NCBI GenBank assembly: GCA_934047225.1
Contig: OW203990.1
Span: 29,739,045-29,803,044 of the forward strand
Length of the DNA: 64,000 nucleotides
DNA from: Ypsolopha sequella
Lineage: Eukaryota; Arthropoda; Insecta; Lepidoptera; Ypsolophidae
Direction: 5' to 3'
Of this stretch, positions 49,488 to 59,603 are shown one piece after another; the stretch's first letter is position 1, and each line of letters begins with the position of its first letter. The notes under the pieces are model-generated. The model saw only the letters and a program-made list of their open reading frames with translations. It was not told where the DNA came from and made no database searches. Position numbers and translations under genes: made by a program.

Positions 49488-50088
49488 AATTTTCACTTTC
49501 CCGTAGAAACTGATTAAACAATCTTTAAAAGGTGTTTTTTTTTCTTCGAGTCATTTCAAAAGCAATAATCTTTTTAGCCCCTAACTTATAGCCTTATAGT
49601 ATGAGACAAGTTCCAAATCCTACCTATTCATATTATCTATCTACTTAGTCATACAATGTTAAGTTGCGGTGTTGTTATATCCAGAAAGAAATGGCTAAAA
49701 AGCTGACGTGCGTAGTAACGAGTTAGAGTCATATCAACATCAGTCAGTGGGACAAAAATCTTTATTGTATTTCTGTTTGACTGTTTTTACCTAAGTTCAA
49801 CTACTTCCGCTTACATTTTCCTTATTCCGTATGAGAGTTTCAGTGATGTTTATAAAAAAATTATATAAACGAGGTCAATATACTACTTAATACAAGAAAT
49901 GGAAACGACACAGTGTCAATAATCCCAACTTTTAAATATAATAGGAACAATATACATACGAGTACATTATATACATACATATAGAGTACATACTCATTTA
50001 CAATAATATGTTTTAACAGACCGCGCTGTGGCACACAGCAGTCGACAAACAAATTGCATTTGCACGAATCCCGACACTTGTTGTAGAC
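49488..50088. other. Unassigned AT-rich DNA
   Basis: Nothing recognised. Confidence 0.4.
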
Positions 50089-51710
50089 CGAAGGTTTATT
50101 GTGGGTAACTATATCTCATCGAGTACCAGGATGACAGACACAGTTACTGTGAGAAGGACAAAAGGTTATTCCTAAAAATTTCAATATTTCAATTTCAAAA
50201 AAAGCCGACAAGCCTTGGCGGAACTTGGCAGGTTGTGTACAGTCTTAAAAAAGTAGGTGCTTTGTTGCATATAAAACGGTTATTTTGTTTAAGGTATATA
50301 CATATATTCAATAAATATAATTACTTTGAAAGGTTTTTGTTAGAAAGTAAGGAAAGATTTAAAATGTAATCGGTAAATACCAACATAAAATTGGTCGGAC
50401 AGAAAAAAACTACCTACATTTTTCGTGATATGTTGATCAAAGACACAATAAGAAATACCTTGGATCGATACTGGTACTAGATGACGTAAAAACTATCCCC
50501 GAATGCAACCGTTATGCTCTGAAAATCAACCAATTGAATTAGACTATGACTAGAAACAATATTGCAAGTGACAGTTGTCTAATACTTTTAGTAGAAGAAA
50601 TAAAACCAAATATGGAATACCATTTTGATTGATTGTTTAAAAAGAATAAAAAAAACAAATATTAAAGACGTTTATTAGTAATTATAATCAGTCATACAAT
50701 TTTTCTTGACCTAGTATTCGTTTTTTGTTTTCAATATTACTAATACTAAACAATTTTTTAATTTTCAAAAATCTAGTTATCAAAATGGTAGTTGTTTAAG
50801 GAATAGCTACCGAAATATGAAATATTAGAAAAATACACGTGATTCTTATTTTGATAAAAACAAAAAAAAAAGGAAATTTACGAAAAAAATAATAAGGAAC
50901 TTAATCTTCTTACAAAAATCACAAATTTGAGTGTCAAACTTTGGACCTTCACAGACATTATGAACCCAGAAAGAAGACATTAAACTTTTGACCCATGTTT
51001 TTCCTTGAGTATCTTGAGAAAACAAAAAAACGCCTGCCATAGCCACACCGCGCACCTGACTGGTCAGAGAAAATAAGTGCGACACTAAAGTGAGTGAATG
51101 AGATAAAAAATTACTTTGAATTGTCTTGAAGTGTTAGTTTTAGAGAAATGGTGGTATTACATATTAGGGATACTATTCCATATGTGGTAACTTTCCTCTA
51201 CCTTATAAAAAAAGAAAAACGTTCTACGAGGGGAGGGATACCGTACAGTTCCCTCTGCTCCCTCCCCTCATACCCACTATCCTAAATTTAAAAGTTTGGA
51301 TACTAAGTTCTTACCAAAATGTCGTGAAATATCATTCAGGAATACCAACCCAAAATTGTCGTACACGAAAAACGGCCAGACAAAGTAGGACATTTCATCA
51401 CAGGTTGGTCAAGGCCACAATAATACATTGGTTGCATGCTGGTACTCGATGGCAAGAAAAACTACCCACGAATGCGTCCCTAAAATCGGTCAGCAAATGG
51501 TTTTCTAGCTACACTTATCGTGTGTTATCGTGTGAACAACGTTTGATGCTGGTACTAAGCCCCACTTTTTTTCATAGCTGTACACAACCTGCCAAGTTTC
51601 GCCAAGCTCTACCGGCTTTTTTAGGAGTTACTCTTTGTCCTTCTTCTCATAATAACTGTGTCATGCTGGTACTCGATGAGATATAGCTACCCACGGCAAA
51701 CCTTTAGTCT
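50089..51710. mobile_element. 1.6-kb block bounded by about 150-bp imperfect inverted repeats
   Basis: Left: tgggtaactatatctcatcg, agtaccaggatgaca, gagaaggacaaa, agccgacaagccttggcgga and cttggcaggttgtgtacag. The reverse complement of 51570-51706 gives the same order with scattered changes. Inside, 50382-50530 and 51330-51500 resemble each other in direct orientation (ggtactagatg / ggtactcgatg, cgaatgc). No transposase frame is seen. It could be a degenerate foldback element or a duplicated and inverted older repeat. Confidence 0.6.
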
Positions 51711-52389
51711 ATTGGGGATGATAAATACATACACTGGATGTTGCTGGAACAGAGAAACTGCGAGTCTGTAAATCAAGCTTCTGAAAAATAAATTGCATTT
51801 TAAATCGTGACTTTATGTTTCATACGGTTTCATCGCATCTCTACGGACCGATGTTGTCGTCGAACTGAAACTGAACATTTCAATGATTTTTTTTGCAACG
51901 AGACTCAAAACAGTCATGCAGTTCGTATAACAAACACTGGTAGTGTATCAATATAGGACACGCTGAAAGCTTGCATGTAGGTCAGTACTGAACAAACATA
52001 CAGAGTAAACAGTTGGAGTAATCGTCGTCCGAGTTGACCGGAGTATGGGCTCCGTACCGGGAGTACCACTGTGACGTAAGTACGTACACGATGACGTCAT
52101 AACTTGAAAATTCACGTAATTCTATTCAATTGTGCAAGTATAAGGTTCGATGTAAAAGCTACATGCGGGCACACTAAACACTTACATATGTGAAGTTTAC
52201 AAAATTGACCAACACGTGAAAATGTTTTATTGTTCATGCAAATTTTATTATCTGTACATAATAACCACCGGCAACAAGAACAATAGATAACTCTGTTCCA
52301 ACAAATGATGAAATTGAGATTTAAGTGTTGACCGAACAACAATTTTTATTTGACCGAAGTATGACAATCTCAATGATTACACATTTACA
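51711..52389. other. Unassigned DNA
   Basis: No gene or element recognised. Confidence 0.4.
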
Positions 52390-52392
52390 CCC

Positions 52393-52546
52393 CCCGGCAC
52401 GGTTCTAGAGACATGACTTTGAATGCGCAGAAGAGATTTTTTCTGTCCGACCGTACAAAAGTATATGTGCAGATTCCCACTCACTACTTTGTTGCTCATG
52501 CCTCTAGAACCGTGCCAGATAGGGTAACCTCTAGAACCGTGCCGGG
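52393..52546. repeat. ggcacggttctagag inverted/direct motif set
   Basis: ggcacggttctagag (52397-52411 region) is inverted as ctctagaaccgtgcc twice, near 52502 and 52531. The three copies could fold into alternative hairpins. They may be ends of a small decayed element. Confidence 0.6.
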
Positions 52547-53107
52547 GAGTGTAACCTCTAAATCTAAACACAACAAACACGCAGCCAATTTTCTTTAACC
52601 ATAATAAGTAGGGAATTACGCACGAGCAATATATATCATCTGTGTCAATTTCAAATAAGAAATGGTGTCATAATTATAATACGACGTCCTTTTAGTTAAT
52701 TGTTGTATAGTAACGGCAGATAACGATAGTTATGGTGTAATTATTGTTAACACCAAAAGTTGTTCATTGTCCTTCAGTATGCCGTGTCCGTACCGGAAAC
52801 CGGTTGATCTGAAAACAAAACTGTTTTACTTACTATAATACTAGGTGACTTCTTCTAGACCTTGTCTAAGCGGTCGTGAGGTACTTGTAAAATTATAAAT
52901 CTATCACGAAAATATTATGAACACCTATAAAACTTACCATAATTTAATGGAAGCATAACATATTGGTAGAGCTGATGCCGCGGGCTCTACTGTGGAAGTA
53001 CCACCATCCTACCCCCATACACACCAGAAGTTATAGCTCTCAAACAAGCACAACCAGGTGACCCACCATGCCTCGGACCGACAGATGGCGGTATATCTAT
53101 CCCTAGA

Positions 53108-54319
53108 GTGGACGCAAACGACCTATTCATTACCTAGAAAAAATGTGTCCGAATACTTGCACAAATCAACAATACACAAAGTAGTAAGCCATATTTCATA
53201 AAATACTGACACTTCCTGCAATATAATTATATTCTGGACAAAATATTAACCTGGTTTTATAGGATTTGAGTTATTATTTTTCTACTTTGTGCAAAACTGA
53301 TTCAATGTTAATGTTGCTTTTAGTCACAAAATGCTCGAAGTTGATTTGATAATTATTATGTTAAACTAAGACCGTAAAATTATGTTATTAAACACTAAAC
53401 TTAAATGGGTGCAATTCCCTGTTAATATAATTTTAGCTCAGGATATACGGAAAATTGTTTTACATTGGTTCACTTGTGCACCGTACTGTATATACACGAT
53501 ACCTGTCTATTTGTGTTTAAAATCCGTCAAATATTTCCCCAAGTTGAAGAGACCCATAATATCAATACACATCATAAGGAAAGATTAAATTTACCGCAAT
53601 CTAGAATTCAAAATATTATTTGGCAATAAGACTATTTAACAAACTACCAAATGATATAAAAAATTAACCAAAACTTACAACTTATAATAACAAACTAAAA
53701 ACATATGTAATACAAAAATGTCCCTACACAATTGAAGAATACTAAAATAACTAGAATATTATGATTTATAGATATATAAGAGAGAAATTGTATTTACCTA
53801 GGTTTTAAGCACAAACGCATGCCTTGTTATGATACTTACTTACTTAAATATAAGATGGATATGTTCCTTTATATCCCATAAGTATGTAGATAATTGAATA
53901 AGAATAATTGTGTTACTAGCTTTAAGTTACTTTGCTGTGCCCGACAGGGTCCGTAATTGATACTATACTAAATGGTATAAAATATATTCACTTTTGAAAA
54001 GCTTTTTATATATATTTTTATTTATACGAATCAATAATTAAATAAAATACTTTATAATTATAAAATTACACATAAAGATATATTTCGGGTCCGACCTGGA
54101 CCCCGCATCAGTTAAATATAATAATCAAATAGTATAATTGGACCCGGCATCAGTTAAATATACAAATCAAATAGTATATATCTTAAACCGTGTAATTTTA
54201 TAATTATAAAGTATTTTATTTAATTATTGATTCGTATAAATAAAAATATATACTATACTAAATGTTATTTAAGACCTTTCGAACATAATGATGCAAATAA
54301 ATTTGAATTTTAATTTAAT
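53108..54319 (+). pseudogene. Decayed LINE 3' region inserted into repeat family A
   Basis: In a frame near 53630-53750, codons read RLFNKLPNDIKN and then NNKLKTYVIQKCPYTIEEY. The F-N-x-L-P-x-x-I and F/N-x-L-K-x-x-V pattern is the C-terminus of a LINE reverse-transcriptase protein. Upstream codons are broken by stops and frameshifts. The 3' end at about 54290-54319 (gcaaataaatttgaatttta) resembles the tail of the LINE at 61790. A foldback duplication (next entry) sits in its untranslated region. Confidence 0.6.
54009..54252. repeat. 63-bp perfect inverted repeat with internal direct repeat
   Basis: The arms 54009-54071 and 54190-54252 are exact inverses by my reading (for example ttttatttatacgaatcaat and attgattcgtataaataaaa). 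The 118-nt loop contains gcatcagttaaatata ... aatcaaatagtata twice. The 14-bp sequence tactatactaaatg lies at both sides (53961-53974 and 54251-54264), like a target duplication or a template-switch footprint. Confidence 0.85.
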
Positions 54320-54560
54320 AACCGGGCCCTACCAATATAAAACAGACTGGTGGCGGGCAGCGGCGTCACTGGTGCGAGGGTTTCGGCACCGAGCTCACCA
54401 ACCCGCCTGCCCACCGTGAGTGTGGGCGTTTCTTCCAGGAGGACCACCAAGAGTGAAACTTCGGAAAGGCCTATGTCCAGCAGTGGACGAACCAGGCTGA
54501 TGGATGGATATGTGCACGACATTTGACTTTAGTCGGAACGAAAACGAAATATTTCAAAAA

Positions 54561-54627
54561 TACAATTTACAGGTCAACCTCACCCTTTAAACGAGATTTA
54601 AAGGGTGAGGTTGACCTGTAAATTGTA
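54561..54627. repeat. Inverted first unit of the 45-bp array (31-bp perfect arms)
   Basis: tacaatttacaggtcaacct plus caccctttaaa (54561-54591) is the exact inverse of 54597-54627, with a 5-nt loop cgaga. The left arm is thus part of one array unit in reverse orientation. Confidence 0.9.
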
Positions 54628-55543
54628 CTCTTTAAACTAGATTTAAAGGGTGAGGTTGACCTGTAAATTGTATTCTTTAAACTAGATTTAAAGGGTGAGG
54701 TTGACCTGTAAATTGTATTCTTTAAACTAGATTTAAAGGGTGAGGTTGACCTGTAAATTGTACTCTTTAAACTATATTTAAAGGGTGAGGTTGACCTGTA
54801 AATTGTACTCTTTAAACTAGATTTAAAGGGTGGGGTTGACCTGTAAATTGTACTCTTTAAACTAGATTTAAAGGGTGAGGTTGACCTGTAAATTGTACTC
54901 TTTAAACTAGATTTAAAGGGTGAGGTTGACCTGTAAATTGTACTCTTTAAACTAGATTTAAAGGGTGAGTTTGACCTGTAAATTGTACTCTTTAAACTAG
55001 ATTTAAAGGGTGAGGTTGACCTGTAAATTGTACTCTTTAAACTAGATTTAAAGGGTGAGGTTGACCTGTAAATTGTACTCTTTAAACTAGATTTAAAGGG
55101 TGAGGTTGACCTGTAAATTGTACTCTTAAACTAGATTTAAAGGGTGAGGTTGACCTGTAAATTGTACTCTTTAAACTAGATTTAAAGGGTGAGGTTGACC
55201 TGTAAATTGTACTCTTTAAACTAGATTTAAAGGGTGAGGTTGACCTGTAAATTGTACTCTTTAAACTAGATTTAAAGGGTGAGGTTGAGCTGTAAATTGT
55301 ACTCTTTAAACTAGATTTAAAGGGTGAGGTTGACCTGTAAATTGTACTCTTTAAACTAGATTTAAAGGGTGAGGTTGGCCTGTAAATTGTACTCTTTAAA
55401 CTAGATTTAAAGGGTGAGGTTGACCTGTAAATTGTACTCTTTAAACTAGATTTAAAGGGTGAGGTTGACCTGTAAATTGTACTCTTTAAACTAGATTTAA
55501 AGGGTGAGGTTGACCTGTAAGTTGTACTCTTTAAACTAGATTT
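54597..55543. repeat. 45-bp minisatellite, about 21 copies
   Basis: The unit comprises tttaaactagatttaaaggg, tgaggttgacctgtaaattg and tactc. Copies are nearly identical; sporadic changes include a one-base deletion at about 55125 (tactcttaaac), 'gagtttg', 'gagctg' and 'tggcctg'. The 159-codon reverse frame across it is a by-product of the 45-bp period. Confidence 0.97.
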
Positions 55544-57129
55544 CATCAAAATTACCAACATTACGAGACACGCGAACCTTGAAATAATAACCGAGCTTTC
55601 AAATGTTTGTTAAAACGCATTTTTTGTTGCCTATAAAACAATACTCGCAATCAACTGTTATTAACATTGAACCTTGAACCGCGGTTCATTGCACCTGTTG
55701 ATGTACACGTATGTAGATGAACAGGTGTCTTCAAATGACATCATATTGTTTACTGATCATACTGGATACCTTTTATAAATAAAACAAAATAATGTTTTTC
55801 TATGCTTAACTTATTTTAAACACTACTGCAAATTTTGTATTGGGTATTCTTTCTGTCGTCCATTATGCGAGTATTTTTTGTGGATTCGTTTGACATTTGT
55901 CCAATATGATCAGTACGGTAAGTGGTTATGTTAAAAAGTACCAGTCCATTTACAGCCGGTACCACAAATATAATAACCATGAAACGAACTTCCTCTCGCT
56001 GTAACGAGCGACGACGAGATGGTGGGACCCGCTAAACTTGATCCTTGCAGGTACCGGTTTCGGTGGCCAGCGTGAGTGTGCGCCCGCGCCGCCCGCCGTC
56101 ACACGGATTCAGCTCTTCAGATACATGTTCATAGCTGCAGCTTTTATGTAGGAATATCCGGGGCTTTGGCCGGTGTTATATTTTTTTGTGCGATTGAACA
56201 GTATGCCACGCTTCTCGCACCTGTGATTCAACAAAGTCACATCGCGCGCGATTAAACATTATGCTACGGGGCCAAGGAACTTTAACGCTGGAGCGAAGTT
56301 TATTTAATATAACTTAATATTAAGGTTGCAGTGTTACCGCAATTAAACGTGATCGTATCGCAAGTTTGTTCGCAACAAACAAAGCACATATTTTGTATTT
56401 ATTTTAATAATTTAAAAATTATGCATGTAGGTATATAGCTTCTAATTTACTTTATTTGTATTTATATGTATAGTCTAATTTTTAATGTTATTTAAGTTTT
56501 ATTTTGGGTCAATAAAAGTTTTACTACTCTAAGAATAAATAAATAAAAAACACACATTTACAAAGTTAAGTATAAAATCAAAAATCTTTCACCACAAGTA
56601 AAAAATAGGTGCGACGACGAGCGAAGCGAAGCGGAGCGGAGCGAGGAGGAGCGTGTTAGTTTTACATGTAAATACATTTGGAGAGCCGAGCGAAGCGGAG
56701 TGGAGCGAGGCGACCCTCCCAATTTTAACAGAAATACAATATGGCCAACCAGATCATGAAATGGTAAATTCTACGATATGGCCACGACATGTAATTATTT
56801 TAGCTAGAAACTTTAGAGCCACATTTACACATTCCGGTTTTCATATCACTATGATTTTTCGTAGTAACCAGATCTAAGTGTGCAGTGTGAATGTCTCATC
56901 AACATATACCAACTGGGGGTCAAATTAAAAATATGCTTCAATTGACTACCAACATGAATCTTTTAAGCATATTCATCATTCGTCAGACATTGCAAGTGCT
57001 TTTTACTTTCCCGTATTTTCCTGAGCTCACTGTACAAGTGATTTTTGGAGTTATTCCAATTCTGAGGCTGTGTTATGAGGATTGGGATTTTCTCTCTAAC
57101 GCTAATGACAGAGCCCTAAGTAAAAAAAA
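55544..57129. other. Unassigned DNA with palindromes and GC-rich island
   Basis: A perfect 14-bp palindrome tgaaccgcggttca lies at 55675-55688, followed by a hairpin-forming cacctgttgat / atgaacaggtg pair. A GC-rich island lies at 56040-56105. No gene is recognised in the short frames at 56653-57163. Confidence 0.4.
56610..56725 (+). repeat. gagcgaagcggagcgg repeat, forward copy
   Basis: gacgacgagcgaagcgaagc and gagccgagcgaagcggagtg match the reverse copy at 31180-31250. It is a dispersed motif-rich repeat of unknown type. Confidence 0.55.
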
Positions 57130-57945
57130 AACCGCCACGTGCGAGTCAGTCTCGCGTACGTAGGGTTCCGTATTGTGGATGTTAAATTTAATTGAGTCAT
57201 TCTTTTCGTGAATTTCTCAACCGCTTTATTTTTCCTGTAATCTTTACGTAAATACATATTACCGTGATTTTTTTTTCATATTTATCAGTTCACCAGTTTT
57301 GGAGATAAGGGGGGGACATACATTTTTTATGGTTTTTCAAGGATTTGTTGACATGGATGCAATTAAGTATATCAAAACTGTATATTTTTTAAATTATTTT
57401 TTAATACGTACAATTTGATACCCATATTGTATTTTTATAAGATATTTTTTTTTATTTATTTTACATTTTTTTATATTTCTCATTTGTGCACAACTTTTTT
57501 TAATCGCTATAGTTTTTCTGTTATTGGCCAGCTATGATCTACAATTGACATTTTTTTCATATTTTTTGGTCTACCAGTTTCGGAGATAAGGAGATATATT
57601 TGTAGCTTTTTAAAGATTTCTCGAAACCAGTGCCAGTAAATATAGTAAAATTATGTATTTTTACAATGAACTTTTCAATATCTACAATTTGATACCCATA
57701 TTGTATTTTTAGGCTAATATTTTTTATTTTTCTTACTTTTGTTTTGGAAATATTTTGAACAATTGCAATTTTTGTACACCGTGATATGTGAGCAAATTAA
57801 TACCATTTTTGTGCCAAATTTCACGTCTTTATCTTTAACAGTGCTAAAGTTATGAGGCTGTGATGTTATGGACGGACGGACGGACAACGGAGTTTCACCA
57901 TAAAGGTTCCTTTTGTACGTTTTAGGTCCTACGGAACCCTAAAAA
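57130..57945 (+). mobile_element. agggttccgta-type element, copy 3
   Basis: It starts accgccacgtgcgagtcagt with tagggttccgta just inside, and ends gacggacggacaacggag ... cctacggaaccctaaaa. The body contains a tandem duplication of about 270-290 bp: 'cagttcaccagttttggaga' at about 57286 and 'gtctaccagtttcggaga' at about 57569, and 'gatacccatattgtattttt' at about 57418 and 57690. Confidence 0.75.
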
Positions 57946-59603
57946 TGTCATGTACGGTCTGTCTAACTGTAAACTAGAACGAGCACACAACAATAAAATC
58001 CAGTCTAACATTCAAGTTGTCATAAATTGTCAAAAGTGCCTGAATCACGTACAGCCTTAGCCTCCCCGAGATCTAATCATCACGAGCCAGGATCTATCTT
58101 CAAGATCATTTACCTGGTATTCCACCACCAGCAGTGGTCACGGTCGGAGGTGACTCAGACATTTTACTCTAAGTGCTGTGACCTCAAGTGCACCAGTTTA
58201 AGACAAATGTTGCTCAAAGATGACCAAAACTGTTGGAATCCAAAATAAGCTCTTTGGGTGTGCTAATAACTGTTGTGAGGACGTTACTGTCGCCTGAAAT
58301 AGATCAGTAACGAATGACGTCACGAGCTCGCACCAGAGTGTGGTCAAGTTTGTTCTACTTAACGTGACCAACAACGTTATCTATAGTTACTACGGTAGTA
58401 TATGTCACTACGGTCAGAGTAATAAATTGAGAATTATTAATAATTACCGGCTATTATTAATACAAACCAACTTAAAAGTTTGCGGTAACACATTTATCAC
58501 ATTGACCTGCTATTATTAATAATTCCCTCGTACGCGTTAGGGGCCCGCAACGTATTTTGCATGTTAAAGTTTAAGCAATTATTTTCATGTATGATGTAAC
58601 CGTTCTATAGATGTGAAAACTTGCCGAGTTCCACATATTCCATCGGAAAAGAACCTAACAAACTTTCTTTTAAAACAAGTAAAAAGCGTTGTATATTGCC
58701 GCAGTTATGACTTAAGGAACTTCCATGGAACTTGGCACCCAATTTGATCTCAATTATTTTTTTAGCGAAGCTGACAATCCTGCACTGCGTTTGTACCAAA
58801 CTTGGCCCCTTTTTCACATTTATGTTTTTTGTGGGATAAATGTTAATAAATTGCTTATAAGTACGCTCTCTTAATAACAGACTAACAAAACAAATGTATT
58901 TTTTTCAAAATAAAGAATGATCTAATTTCTTCCAACACACCCTCAAAAGTCTGGCGTTGTTGATATTCTAGGCTCAGGTAGAGGCAGTACTGAAGAAGAT
59001 TCTAAAGGTTTTAGAATTATTCCAACTTTCTTCATTACAAAATAGTCATTATCTAACTTTCCTTGCAATATTTTATGTATTGACAGCACTTGAACTAAAT
59101 ATAAAAACAGCTATGTTATCACCAGTTTACAGCTTCATAACCAAAAACTTTCATGGCATTCTAGTAAAGTAGCAATTGACATACAAGGCACTGTCCCTGT
59201 ACACTCTACATAAGGAGATAGACCACAACTATAACTCTCTCTACTACTATCGCTCAGTTTAGTACAAGTACAGACTTGTACAATATTATTTCGCAACAAT
59301 AATTGTGTTTCAAGGTCTATAAATTATAATTTCAATAACATGTGTATGTAGAGACAAAAATTTTCGTAATAAGATTTGATCTTCGGAAATGTTACAAAAT
59401 CAATGAAATTGCTGTCCACTGAGTTATAATATTTCTATTCCAAACAAAATACTCAGCCAAGCATATTGTTACATAGTCGGCTACGAATGGTAAAGGACAC
59501 GTACGTACGTGTGTACTGTCTGTACGTCTGTCTGTACGTGTGTAAGTTAGCATCAGTCTATATAGAAAAAACTGAGCCCATTTGGACAAAGGCCGATGTA
59601 ATA
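57946..59603. other. Unassigned AT-rich DNA
   Basis: ctattattaata occurs twice near 58450 and 58510. A gtacgt-rich patch lies at 59495-59545. The frames at 58027-58248 and 58605-58817 have no domain. Confidence 0.4.

Larger units (their letters stand above)
52963..54511 (+). repeat. Dispersed repeat family A, copy 3, split by an insertion
   Basis: The left part 52963-53107 (ggtagagctgatgccgcggg ... gatggcggtatatctatccc) and the right part 54323-54511 (gggccctaccaatataaaac ... tatgtccagcagtggacgaa) join to give the same order as the copy at 15167-15530. About 1.2 kb of unrelated DNA separates them, so this copy was the target of a later insertion. Confidence 0.75.

Noticed and set aside
55082..55561. 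A 159-codon SPFKSSLKSTIYRST repeat frame
   Set aside because: It is the reverse strand of the 45-bp array, whose period is divisible by three.
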